Shown piece after piece: positions 41,961 to 51,911 of a stretch of 64,000 nucleotides of DNA. The DNA comes from Sepioteuthis lessoniana. Taxonomy: Eukaryota > Mollusca > Cephalopoda > Myopsida > Loliginidae. A program made the translations under genes and the position numbers. How positions within the stretch are numbered: position 1 is the first letter of the stretch; every line of letters begins with the position of its first letter. The stretch covers positions 91,970,836 through 92,034,835 of the forward strand of contig OY757915.1 in assembly GCA_963585895.1 (NCBI GenBank), in the 5' to 3' direction. Below the pieces are notes generated by a model. The model was not told the origin of the DNA. It did not search any database and saw only the letters and a program-made list of their open reading frames with translations.

Positions 41961-42545
41961 TGGAATTGACATTTTCTTTAGTTCTGTTAATATAATCTTT
42001 CTTTCTTTCTTTCTTTCTTTCTTTGAAATTGACATTTTCTTTAGTTCTGTTAATATAATCTTTCTTTCTTTCATTCTTTCTTTTCTCTTGGGTACTTCCT
42101 TTTCCCTTGATTTTGTCGATTTAATATTTCTTTCTTTCTTTCTTTCTTTGGAATAGACATTTTCTTTAGTTCTGTTAATATAATCTTTCTTTCTTTCTTT
42201 CTTTCTTTCATCCTTTGAATTTGACATTTTCTTTAGTTCTGTTAATTTGATCTTTCTTTCTTTCATTCTTTCTTTTCTCTTTGGTACTTCCTTTTCCTTT
42301 GATTTTGTCGATTTAATATTTCTTTCTTTCTTTCTTTCCTCTTTTGGAATTGACATTTTCTTTAGTTCTGTTAATATAATCTTTCTTTCTTTCTTTCTTT
42401 CTTTCCTCCTTTGAAATTGACATTTTCTTTAGTTCTGTTAATTCAATCTTTCTTTCTTTCATTCTTTCTTTTCTCTTTGGTACTTCCTTTTCCTTTGATT
42501 TTGTCGATTTAATATTTCTTTCTTTCTTTCTTTCTTTCTTTAACT
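41475..42545. repeat. 1-kb (CTTT)n higher-order satellite
   Basis: Left half: (CTTT)n blocks punctuated by TACGTTTACGTCGTC or TACGTTTACATCATC, in a repeating pattern of about 130-150 bp. Right half: (CTTT)n blocks punctuated by GAATTGACATTTTCTTTAGT..CTGTTAATATAATC and CTTGATTTTGTCGATTTAAT. Phe/Leu/Ser and Lys/Glu-rich frames are artefacts. Confidence 0.95.
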
Positions 42546-42622
42546 AATTGCATCATCAGTTATTTCTTCTCCACTAGACTTATAAAAATAGGTTTAAAAA
42601 AATATATATATAATTTGTCATC

Positions 42623-42663
42623 CACGGACAGGCTGTTTCGTTATATCACAATTCTTCAGTGGG
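42623..42663 (-). ncRNA. Hammerhead ribozyme motif E1
   Basis: Minus strand: CUGAAGA (42659-42653); stem II AUUGUGAUAUAAC (42652-42640; first pair A-C); GAA; stem III ACA-GCC-UGU; H17 = C (42627). Stem I is degraded (CCCA against CGUG). Probably weak or inactive. Confidence 0.45.
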
Positions 42664-42933
42664 ACGAGACACGTAGGACGCTTGAAGCTGGTATCGAAAC
42701 CCAACCAACTTTACGTGAGACGTAGTATCATACCGCTCAGCCAGTAGGTGACATACGTCAGCTCGGGAATTATAAGTCATTATGTAGTAGCTTTTGTTTT
42801 TTTTACATTTTTGCCTCACTGGATACCAGAGCGATCAATTCGTTCGTAGAGCTTTTGCATTATGCGAGAGGCAGACGTTAATTGCCTCGCCAGAGTGCTT
42901 AATCCCCGTTGGGGTAGCGTATATATTGTCATC

Positions 42934-42974
42934 CACAGACAGACTATTTCGTTGTATCACAACTCTTCAGTGTT
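42934..42974 (-). ncRNA. Hammerhead ribozyme motif E2
   Basis: Minus strand: stem I ACA/UGU (42973-42971 with 42937-42935); CUGAAGA 42970-42964; stem II GUUGU-GAU-ACAAC perfect 5 bp (42963-42951), with the required G-C next to the core; GAA 42950-42948; stem III AUA-GUC-UGU (42947-42939); C17 at 42938. All invariant core residues are present. Confidence 0.65.
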
Positions 42975-43175
42975 ATAAACTGAATATGATTTTGAAGATA
43001 CAACATCTCATATCCACATTGCCTTGGTGATGGTTTCTTATGAAATACAAAAAAGGCCGAAACATTGAACGTGGGTAAATAATTAAACAGTGAATAAAAT
43101 CATCATTTGAATACTCTTTTTTTAATTTGCATATTTGCATACTGAAAGATTCGTTTCCATTTTCCGTTATCTATA
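42975..43175. other. Spacer with GGCCGAAAC motif
   Basis: Contains AAAGGCCGAAACATTGAACG (about 43050), resembling the 3' half of the SINE-C hairpin. No CTGAAGA partner is present. Confidence 0.35.
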
Positions 43176-43199
43176 TATATATATATATATTATCATCAA

Positions 43200-43238
43200 C
43201 AGATAAACTGTTTCGTTGTATGACAACACTTTAGTATG
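43200..43238 (-). ncRNA. Decayed hammerhead motif E3
   Basis: Stem II GUUGU-CAU-ACAAC (43227-43215) and GAAACAGUU are intact, but the core reads CUAAAGU instead of CUGANGA, losing G5 and A9, so it should not cleave. (TA)n follows downstream. Confidence 0.6.
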
Positions 43239-43505
43239 GCTAGACAAGTAGGACGCTTGAAACTAGGAGCGAAACCCGCCTAACTTTACGTTAGACAAAG
43301 TATCATACCGCTCAGCCAGCAAGCAAACCATGTCAGCACGGGAATTATAAGGTATTAAGTAGTAGCCTTCATTTGTTTACATCTATACCTTACCTGATAC
43401 CAGAATGCTCAATTCGTTTGAAGATCTTTGTATTATGCGAGTGGCAGCTGTTAATTCCTTTGCCAGAGTGCTCAACCCCCGTCGGGGAGCGTATATATTG
43501 TCATC

Positions 43506-43546
43506 CACAGAAAGACTGTTTCATTATATCACAACTCTTCAGTGTG
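43506..43546 (-). ncRNA. Hammerhead ribozyme motif E4
   Basis: Minus strand: stem I CACA/UGUG (43546-43543 with 43509-43506); CUGAAGA 43542-43536; stem II GUUGU-GAU-AUAAU (43535-43523, G-U wobbles); GAA 43522-43520; stem III ACA-GUC-UUU with a C-U mismatch; C17 at 43510. With E2, a complete family consensus can be read. Confidence 0.6.
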
Positions 43547-43640
43547 CCTAGACATGGAGGATGCTTGAAGCTGGGATCGAAACCCGTCTGACCTTACGTT
43601 ACACTTAGAATCGTATTCAAGTTCCGATTCATTGACAAAA

Positions 43641-44240
43641 TGTGCAACTCGGCCGATTTTAATTTACGTAATAATTTTCCCTTTTTTTTTCTGTCGACAG
43701 ATATCCAAACATAATTTGTCAATATTACCTTCCTACATTTCCCGCCGCAACTCGATTTGTATAAATAAATAGAACCGTTTTGTTATTTCTTTTAGCTTAA
43801 GTGCGTGATAGGATTGTCAGCTGGATGACACTTTCCGCACATGATTAGCAATTAGGAAAATAAAAACAAACAGACAAACAAAAACAAATAAATAGCACAA
43901 AAACAAATAAATAAATAATAAAAATACCTCAAACAGCCAACAACGACACTATAAAAACAAACTAGTGGATGCAAAACAACCATTTTACCGTAAATGACGC
44001 TGTTGACATGGAGAGAGTCTGTGATATGCACTTTGCAGACATAAACCACACAATTCACAAAAGTTTACGAAGTATTTTTGCAGCTGTGTTGTCAAGTATT
44101 CTTTTACATCGTTTCATATTTAGTTTAGGTGACTTTCAAAGTCTTTTGTACAGCACAATTACCTTTTCTTCGGGATTCAGATTAGCAAAACCTCTTAACC
44201 ATCTGCTCATAAACCATAACAAATACAAGGAAATTGTTAA
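43641..44240. other. Unassigned region
   Basis: Includes a 91-residue plus frame (43969-44244) with VDMERVCDMHFADINHTIH and no recognised domain, and an (AAATA)-rich stretch near 43890-43925. Confidence 0.35.
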
Positions 44241-44244
44241 CTGA

Positions 44245-44560
44245 TTTTAAAGGCATGTCAATCTATCCAGGGTTATTCTATGCCAAGAGGTTATGGAATC
44301 ACGTTTATTTACATTCATGTTTACATTTTTTTTATGTATTTGTTTCTAAGGTTTTTCTTTTTTTTTTTTCTTTTTGCATAGGTTCTATCAAATACTCATA
44401 ATTTGTAAATAGTTCTATTTGACCCATAGATGAGACCCCAACAATTACTACCATTCCGGGTCAGAGTGGATTTGGGTGTAATGGCAGCAGAGGGGTTCTC
44501 CAAACACCACAGAACTGGAGCCTCACCAACAGATTGTTTAGTGCCATGATTTAGGATTTA
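44245..44560 (-). repeat. LR element, variant tail
   Basis: Tail variant at 44248-44310, T-rich body, then the CCCATAGATGAGACCCC, CCGGGTCAGAGTGGA and GAGCCTCACCAACAGATTG blocks of the family head. Confidence 0.7.
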
Positions 44561-44874
44561 GCGATCTATTAAAAAGATCGACTCATTCATGAGTATTTAC
44601 GGCAGGTATGATTATCATTAACTCGTCTTTACTTTAACTTGCACACCAACAAAGTGGTCACCCATCAAAGTACTGACTAGGTTTATCGTTTCTTAACTTT
44701 AATGATCTGACAGGAACAAAAGCACTCGGCCTTATTTCATAAATAAGCAACCTAACTCTAAATGTTGACATTGCAGTTCTTATTTACAAAAAATACGCAT
44801 AATGTAAATAAAAAAGTAAGCTCACGTAAATATTGCCCATACGCATGAACATTCGCGCCTGTTTATCTTGCATG

Positions 44875-44875
<1 letters not shown>

Positions 44876-44931
<56 letters not shown>

Positions 44932-44932
44932 C
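44876..44932. repeat. (CA)n(TA)n microsatellite
   Basis: About 7 CA and 19 TA units. Confidence 0.95.
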
Positions 44933-45149
44933 TACACACACATGCGCTCGGTCACACAGACACACAGGCACGCATAGATCCACCCCGAGATGATCTTACT
45001 CGCACAAGGAGAATAGAACAGTTGACAGCTTCCAACCCACTCACGCCATCCTGTTCGACTAACACCCATTCAACCACAGTCAGCAAAAAAAAAGAAGAAA
45101 AAAAAAAGACAAAGCATTTTAAAGGCAGGGTATAGAAATGCATTTTTGC

Positions 45150-45270
45150 CCATTATGCGCATGCGTGCGCATGTCAAGACCACGTGACTCGTTGCAACGG
45201 AAGTGAAATGCTGGATAATCAACCGTCAGAATCAAGTGAACAATAATCAAAATGAAAAATGGCAGCGGTT
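45150..45270. promoter_or_regulatory. Promoter-like motif cluster (NRF1, E-box, RFX/ETS, YY1)
   Basis: TGCGCATGCGTGCGCA (45156-45171, two overlapping NRF1-type sites), CACGTG (45181-45186), GTTGCAAC (45191-45198), CGGAAGTG (45198-45205) and AAAAATGGCAGCGG (45255-45268, YY1-like) fall in 115 bp. Such combinations mark CpG-type animal promoters. No coding exon was recognised within the window. Confidence 0.45.
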
Positions 45271-45274
45271 TTGT

Positions 45275-45358
45275 TTTTGGAGCGAGTGGTTAAGGCGAAT
45301 GGCAGGGAGTTAGTTGGTGTTTGCTATGTCTCGAGTTCAAATCGCAAGGCGTTCTCGA
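45275..45358 (+). repeat. tRNA-like sequence (Ser/Leu type)
   Basis: GCGAGTGGTTAAGGCGAATG (A-box region) and CTCGAGTTCAAATCGC (B-box region) are spaced as in a long-variable-arm tRNA. No intact acceptor stem could be closed by eye, so this is a SINE head or tRNA pseudogene. Confidence 0.5.
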
Positions 45359-45359
45359 A

Positions 45360-45850
45360 TATATTCAGTCTTTCTTTCTCCTCCTTTGGTTCTTATTCTT
45401 CTCATACTGTTTATTCTTTATGACTTTAAGCTTTTTCTTTCTTTTATTCTCTTTTTCTTGTTCTTGTTCTTGTTCTTCTTTAGGATTTGTCTATCTTTTA
45501 TTTTCTCTTTCTATTTGTTACTTCAAACTTCTTTCTCAGTACGTTCTTCTTCTTCTTCTTCTTCTTCTTCTTCTTCTTCTTCTTCTTCTTTAAGACTTAC
45601 ATCATTTCCTTTCTCTCTTACTATATTTTCTTTTTATTTCTTCGGTTTTCTTCTTCATTTATTGCATTGGAATACTCCCACTGCCCTTTTTCTCTCCCTT
45701 TTTCTCCTATTTTTCATCCTGTTTATTTTCATTTATTCTTTTTCCCCCTTTTCTCCTACTTCTTCTTCTTGTTCTTGCTGATTTTCGTCTTTCATTTGTG
45801 CACCCTTCTATCTTCCTCATCGTTCTTCTTTCGTCTCTTCTGCCATATTT
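45360..45850. repeat. Polypyrimidine tract with (TCT)n
   Basis: C/T-rich plus strand with an uninterrupted (TCT)n at about 45547-45592. Overlapping Phe/Ser/Leu frames are composition artefacts. Confidence 0.9.
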
Positions 45851-45899
45851 CCACTTCGAAGAAATGCGCCAAAACCACCAGCGGAAGACAGAGCAAACG

Positions 45900-46237
45900 A
45901 TTTCTTCCATTATTTACTTTACAATATTCTTAATCATATTTCAAATTCGTTGCTTTCTTTGATCTTTCCTCTTCGTCTATATATTTCTAATTTGTTATTT
46001 TTGTGCTCTCGATCTTTTTTCTTTCTGTTTTTTTCTTTCTTTCGACAACCTTCTGAACGATATAATTGTCCGCGTTCATCTTTAAATAGAGTTGTCTTTT
46101 GTTAGATATCTTCACGCCTCCCAGTGAGAATCAGCGTATTTTTCCCCATAAGTTTCACACGGAAAATAATAGCAGATGAGAATTAACTACAGATTTTGAT
46201 CTGCAAACGGAAGGGATAGGTAAGAAAATGTCAAGAG
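45900..46237. other. Unassigned spacer
   Basis: T-rich, with no recognisable feature. Confidence 0.4.
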
Positions 46238-46712
46238 TAATGGTTGGTTGGTTGGTTGGTTGGTTGGTTGGTTTTATGCGAGCCATTGTTGGGTTTTCAT
46301 GCCAGAATCATTTTTTCCAATCCCTTGCATAATTTCAATCTGTAAACAATTATAGCTTCTTGTAACTTTTCTGAGTGCTCATAATGTAAACAAAATTATA
46401 TGGTTTCAAGTATTCTTATCAAATACAAATAGTTCACAGGTGAATATATGGTATCAATTAGCTATTTCAATGATTTAGACTATTCGTGTCTAATACTATT
46501 TCTTTGAACTAATTTATATGGCTGTAAGTATTTTTTTATAATAATGATATTTTTCCTAAAGAATCTTTTAAACCTATAGATGTGATCCAAATAGGTACTA
46601 CCACTTTCGGTCCGAGTGGACTTGGGAGTAATGCCATTGAAGGGATATTCCACACTCCCCAAAGCTCAACAGGAGTCTTACCACTGGATGTTGTTTAGTG
46701 CCTTACCCAGGA
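46238..46712 (-). repeat. LR element copy
   Basis: Starts with (GGTT)n, the complement of the (CCAA)n tail, then subrepeats, AGGTACTACCACTTTCGG block and GATGTTGTTTAGTGCC head block, ending at (GATA)n 46714-46735. Confidence 0.78.
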
Positions 46713-46805
46713 CATAGATAGATAGATAGATAGATTGAAATTTTCAAAATAGTTATGATTAAGTGAAGCAGCTTTTCCAGCAAAACAACAATGTTTCAAG
46801 ACAAA

Positions 46806-46925
46806 TTGATTTGGTTTAGTTTCTTTTTTAATGGCATATCAATCTATGTGGGTTATTTTATGCCAAAGCCATGCGTGTAGAACAGTAATGGCAATAATTA
46901 ACACATAGCGGGGTCAAGAATAAAG
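46806..46925 (-). repeat. SINE-A tail half
   Basis: GGCATATCAATCTATGTGGG on plus, then AGAACAGTAATGG and TAACACATAGCGGGG. Confidence 0.65.
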
Positions 46926-46949
46926 GAATGGGAGAGGAAGTCCGATTCT

Positions 46950-47225
46950 TCAAAAGAAAAATTGGCCCTTACCGAAACTCAGCTCTTCCACCGAATTTAA
47001 CTGGTTTCAAGTCAGTTTTCCTTCTCTTAGAGTGGTTGCCATGCCAAGATTAAAGCGCTCATTCTACCCTACAATTTACCCTTAATTGGAGGGGAAATAG
47101 ATGGGGGAACGGGTTTCCTAAGGGTATTAGCACAATGTTAAATGCAAACAGCCTTGTCCACGTTTTCAACTCAGGCCATCGTGTCCATTTCCGACGGTGA
47201 GAACCGTTGTACAACGAGCATTTTC
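46950..47225 (-). repeat. SINE-B copy, diverged
   Basis: Complement of the CTCTAAGAGAAGG, GTAGGGTAGAATG and AATACCCTTAGGAAA blocks. tRNA-like head at the right (GTTGAAAACGTGGAC region). Confidence 0.65.
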
Positions 47226-47393
47226 TTGTTTTATAATGAACGAATCAAACAAATAATGAAAAGATTCTTGTTCGAACCCTACAAATCAATATGAAAAAAG
47301 ACATTTTCTGATTTCTCAGTAGTGAGACGATAAATGAAAAGATATCTTAGGATCTATTTCCAGAACTAAGCTTGTCCAATTTGCTCCATTCAG

Positions 47394-47972
47394 GTTTTAG
47401 CCCAATCGGCTAGAGATGTACAATACACGGACCGCATATCTGCAGAGGGGTAAAACCCCTCACTAACGATTATCCTGGATATGAAATTAAACCATCTGAT
47501 GGTGAGGCTCCAGTTATACCGGAGCTTTGGGTAATGCTGAGTACCTCTTCTTTGTTATTGCTTCCAGGTCCTCTCTGGCCCAGAGGGGTAGCACCTGATA
47601 GGGTCAATTCTGTGGTTCAAATAGAACTGTTTCCCATTTGCTCCATTCAGGTTTTAGCCCAATCGGCTAAAGAACAAACAAATCACTTGTGCTATGCAGA
47701 ATTGTTAGAAATTGAACTCTTTGATCTTTTAACAGTGTGTAAACAAATGCCTGGTGTTTAATTGAATTGTTAGTGAGACACAGTGATACTTGGAAGCAAA
47801 TTAACATTGTTAACTTATGCTAAATTGAATTGTCTGGAATAGAACTGTTTGAATATTTGACTGTGTGTATCTACAAATATGTTAACAAATCATATATTCA
47901 ATATTTATGTAAAAACAGTAGTTGGCTTTAGATAACCAGCAATTGTTGATGTGCCATAGAACCAAACTATTC
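47394..47972 (+). repeat. LR element with duplicated 5' segment
   Basis: Head TAGCCCAATCGGCTAGAG at 47397 and again at 47655 (TTGCTCCATTCAGGTTTTAG precedes both). CTGCAGAGGGGTAAAAC block, subrepeats, and a tail with ATGTGCCATAGAACC. Confidence 0.75.
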
Positions 47973-48485
47973 AGATTTACTTTAGTTGTCTCTTTAAATG
48001 CGATGTCCCTCTCGAAAAAAATAAAATTTTAGCAGTTTTCATTTAGAAGTTTTTGCTTTTTTTTAATAAGAAAATATTCTTACACGTGTTCTTATTCATG
48101 GATTATAATGTAGATGTGTATGTGAATGCACGTTTTGTTATAGTATTATTTTATTAAGTTTGATCCTCACTGAGTGCATCATAGTTGTACTTTTTCTTCG
48201 TGTATGCGTACATGTGCCTGATTTTATTTGGACGAAAGTGTGCCTGTGTATCGGCAGGCAGATGTCGAATGACTTGAAACAGTTTAAAATAAATGTTTAT
48301 GACTCAAAGATATCACAAATTTTAAATGTACACAAAAGTGACATTTCTCTTGAATGTCGAGATCCTGTCAGTAAGTTCTCTCTGAAGTTTTTTTTTTTTA
48401 TTAAAAATCTGTATGTTGATCAGGGACTCGAAAAACTATGTCAGAAAAAAAAAGGTGTATGAATTTCAGTCATCAAAAAACCTTT
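47973..48485. other. Unassigned region
   Basis: A 100-residue plus frame (48160-48462) with WTKVCLCIGRQMSNDLK and SKISQILNVHKSDISLE looks protein-like but has no recognised family. No regulatory context. Confidence 0.3.
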
Positions 48486-48493
48486 GAAGAAAA

Positions 48494-48496
48494 ACT

Positions 48497-48555
<59 letters not shown>

Positions 48556-48689
48556 GGAAAAGAAAAAAAAATGAATAGAAAAAAAAAGCAAGAAAGAACA
48601 AATAGTGGGGATCGAATTGGGAAAAAGCAATAGTTTTAGAAAAGAAGAAAGGAGGTAAAGCAGATCTAAAGAGGAAATAGTTTAGTACA

Positions 48690-48729
<40 letters not shown>

Positions 48730-48855
48730 AAAAAAGAAACTTGTCCAGAAAAGAGAGGAAGAAAAAAAGGAGAGTATACAGATATAAAAAAATAAATGGT
48801 TTCAAAGAAAGAAAGAAAGAAAGGGGAGTATACTAATATAAAAAGAAATGGTTTA

Positions 48856-48900
<45 letters not shown>

Positions 48901-49039
48901 ACAGGAAAAATAATAAATCCATTAAGAAAGAAAGAGAAGAAAGAAACGATATAGAGACAATAAAATAATTAAAATTAATTGGCTCCAAAAAAAGAAAAAA
49001 TAAAGAAAGGAGGAAATGCACATATAAACGAAACCCGTT

Positions 49040-49099
<60 letters not shown>

Positions 49100-49115
49100 A
49101 ATGATAAAACAGAAT

Positions 49116-49147
<32 letters not shown>

Positions 49148-49163
49148 AATGATAACACAGAAT

Positions 49164-49218
<55 letters not shown>

Positions 49219-49380
49219 GATCAGAAACTAAATAAATAGAAAACAAAGAATGAATGCTGTTAAAAAAAAAAGGAAAATGAATAGTTCAAAGAAAAACAAA
49301 GAAAAATGAACGAAAGATGGAAAGTAGTTTTAAAAAATTGTAAAGGCGAAATAAATAAAGAAAGAAAGAAAGAAGGAAAT
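48494..49380. repeat. (AAAG)n cluster
   Basis: Seven or more (AAAG)n arrays of 20-60 bp on the plus strand, separated by 40-100 bp of A-rich sequence that is itself partly repeated (GATAAAACAGAATAAG / GATAACACAGAATAAG; GAGTATACAGATATAAAA / GAGTATACTAATATAAAA). The minus Phe/Leu/Ser frames are artefacts. Confidence 0.95.
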
Positions 49381-49439
49381 TGTTGATAAAGAAAGAGGCT
49401 GGTAGAAAGAGAGAGAGCAAAAGAAAAGACATGAGCCAA

Positions 49440-49850
49440 TAGCATCCAACGCAAGAACTAGCAAAGCTAGAAAAGGTCGAGCGGGTTGCTTGTTGGTGAC
49501 TCAAAATCTTCCTCAGGCAACTTCGACTACAGACTGTATGATTATTGACCCACTGCACAAATACGTCGTCTATGCGCACTGTTAACCCTTGTCTGTTCTT
49601 TTGTCATTGTCTGTATCGCTGAACACATGAGCAAAGTAAAGAAAGCAACGAGAAAGCAGGCCGCTGACAGCAAGTTCACAATGTGCTAAGAATATCAACA
49701 CTTACAATAGCTGATTGGCCAGTGTTGGCGCCTACTAAACATCTACATTGACAAAATAAAGTAGCTGACACTAGTAGTCATTTTTTAGTGGAGCCGGGGT
49801 AAAGTAGATTTAGTAATTCAGTCATGCTCTAATATTTTGGTTTCAGTCAA
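49440..49850. other. Unassigned spacer
   Basis: No recognisable gene or repeat. Confidence 0.4.
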
Positions 49851-49897
49851 GATTGATTTGGTTTCTTTTTTCTCGTGGGTTACTTAATACTAAAAAA

Positions 49898-50295
49898 GAG
49901 AATTTGGTTTGGTTTGGTTTTGTGGCATATCACCCATTTTTTGGCTTTATGGCATATCACCCATTGTTTGGTTTTGTGGCATATCACCCATTGTTTGGTT
50001 TTGTGGCATATGAATCATTGTTTTGTATTATGGCATATCACCCATTGTTTGGTTTTATGGCATATCACCCATTGTTTGGTTTTGTGGCATATCACCCATT
50101 GTTTGGTTTTATGGCATATCACCCATTGTTTGGTTTTATGGCATATCAATCATTGTTTTGTATAATGGCATATCACCCATTGTTTGGTTTTATGGCATAT
50201 CAATCATTGTTTTGTATTATGGCATATCACCAATTATTTGGTTTAGTGGCATATGAATCATTGTTTGGTTTTATGGAATATCAACCATCGTAAAA
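49898..50295 (-). repeat. Minisatellite derived from the LR/SINE-A 3' tail
   Basis: About 14 tandem units of roughly 27 bp. On plus each reads close to GGTTTTATGGCATATC then ACCCATTGTTT, the complement of the retroelement tail. Variants alternate ATGG/GTGG and CACCCATTG/AATCATTG. Because the unit length is divisible by three, the array stays open in several frames. Confidence 0.93.
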
Positions 50296-50371
50296 GCAAA
50301 AATTTCCAGGCACTTCGAACCAATATCGTCAAGGCGTCAAACTGCTCTGATTATTCAGCTTTGGGGCAATA

Positions 50372-51030
50372 AATGGTTAGTTGTTTAGGTTTTATCGCAT
50401 ATCATCCTTTGAGGGTTAACACCAAATCCATTTTTATGCAAATAGTTCTATTTCAAACAATTCAATTTAGCATGAGTACACAGTTTTAATTGTCAAAGAC
50501 ATTTCTATTTCAAACTATTCAATTTATTCAAACAATTCTAATTCAGCTAATTCAGTTTAGAATAAATAGAAGTTTTGTTTACACACAGTTAAATGTCAAA
50601 ATAGTTCTATATTAAACCAATCAGTTTAGTGTAAGTTCTGTTTCAATGTCAAAAAAGTTCCATTTCAAAAAATTCAGTTTAGCATAAGCACGCAGTTTAA
50701 ATGTAAGTACAGTTTAATTGTAAAATCATTTCTATTTCAAGCTATTCCGTTAAGTCAGACAGTTCTAATTCAAACAATTCAGTTTAGCATAAGTATGCAG
50801 TTCTATTTAACCCATAGATAGGGCCCTATCAGGTACTACCATTCCGGGCCATAGTGGAACTGGGAGCAATTGCAATGAAGGGGTGCTCTGCATTCCCCAA
50901 AGCTCCGGCATCACTGGAACCTCACCAACAGATTGCTTAGTGTCATATCCAGGACACTCATTGAGGGAGGGTCTTATCCCTCTGCAGAGGTTCAGTCGGT
51001 ATATTCTACAGCCCCAGCTGACTGGGCAAC
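50372..51030 (-). repeat. LR element, full length
   Basis: About 655 bp: tail at 50378-50430, about eight subrepeats, AGGTACTACCATTCCGGGCC, AGCTCCGGCATCACTGGA, AGTGTCATATCCAGGACACT (50939-50958) and the head GCCCCAGCTGACTGGGCAAC at its right end. The best reference copy in the window. Confidence 0.88.
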
Positions 51031-51389
51031 AGTTACTTGAAGCTATAATTATTTACAAAGGATTATAATAATTAATTACTTAAAACTATATACCACCTTG
51101 CAAACCAATGATTATTATTAAATAGAAATAGTTACCGTTATTTTCGGCGTATAGAACGACTGGTTGTTTAAAATAACCCCTAAAATTTCCAATTAAAATG
51201 TATCGGGGGTTCCATGCATTCAGAGGTGTATTATAGATTTTAGGGGTATGAGACCCTTCCTCTGGCTCTGCTTTTTAGAAACAACCATTCAATTCAATTT
51301 TTTTTTTTTTTTTGCATGAGTTTCTGTGAGGGGAGAATTATAATTCACTGCCTTATTCAGACGAGTATCTTCATCATGATTCCTATAAT

Positions 51390-51432
51390 AGTCACAACGT
51401 TTCGGCAAGCTTTCTTCAGATGTCTGGCATTA
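51390..51432 (-). repeat. CTGAAGA..GCCGAAACG motif
   Basis: Minus strand ATCTGAAGAAAGCTTGCCGA then AACGTTGTG, the hairpin-like end module also seen in SINE-C. The surrounding element is not recognised. Confidence 0.4.
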
Positions 51433-51485
51433 CCAGTAACCTTCAGGAAATTTCAAAACGAGTCCGTTTTTCAATCCATGTAGAC

Positions 51486-51869
51486 ACACCCAGTTGGCTG
51501 AGGCTGTAGAATACGCCAACTGTATTTCTACAAAGGGGTAAGATCCCCTTACTCGCCAACAAATGACTTGGATATGGCACTAAACTATTTGAAGGTGTGG
51601 CTTCAGTCCTGGAAATTTGGGGACCGTAGAGTACCCGTCCATTACCATCACTTCCAGGTCCACTCTTACATGGAGATGTAGTACCTTTTAGAATGGCATC
51701 TAAGCGTCAAATGAACTCTTCATCCATTTAACTGTAGACAAATAATTAATTTTAAATCGAATTATTAGAATCATATAGCAATACTTGAAACCATTTAATT
51801 AAGTGCTAACAAATGAACTCTGACTTGTTTAAACTGCTACCTACTTAAAATTCGTTCATAAATCATAAT

Positions 51870-51911
<42 letters not shown>

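Larger units (their letters stand above)
42600..42975 (-). mobile_element. SINE-H tandem copy 1 (HHR - spacer - tRNA - HHR)
   Basis: Read on the minus strand: hammerhead E2 (42973-42935), a roughly 175-bp spacer beginning GGATGACAATATATACGC, a tRNA-like head with TGGCTGAGCGGTATGATAC (about 42730-42744) and GGGTTTCGATACC (42690-42702), hammerhead E1 (42660-42623), then TA-rich DNA. The repeat of the hammerhead about 312 bp apart shows a partial dimer. Confidence 0.7.
43176..43640 (-). mobile_element. SINE-H tandem copy 2 (tRNA - HHR - spacer - tRNA - HHR)
   Basis: Minus strand: B-box GGGTTTCGATCCC (43573-43585), hammerhead E4 (43546-43506), spacer with CTCCCCGACGGGGG and GGTATCAGGTAAGG, tRNA-like head TGGCTGAGCGGTATGATAC and GGGTTTCGCTCCT (about 43266-43322), decayed hammerhead E3, then (TA)n at 43172-43190. 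The hammerheads are about 308 bp apart, matching copy 1. Confidence 0.72.

Noticed and set aside
41435-42356. Long Phe/Leu/Ser-rich (plus) and Lys/Glu-rich (minus) open frames
   Set aside because: They are translations of (CTTT)n/(AAAG)n repeats. Similar frames occur at 48.5-49.4, 56.6-58.0 and 62.1-63.9 kb with no start context or domain.
45275-45358. Functional tRNA-Ser/Leu gene
   Set aside because: Box motifs are visible but stems do not close. Treated as a SINE head or pseudogene.
49853-50293. 146-residue repetitive open frame
   Set aside because: The unit length (27 bp) is divisible by three, so the frame stays open by chance. It is a tail-derived minisatellite.
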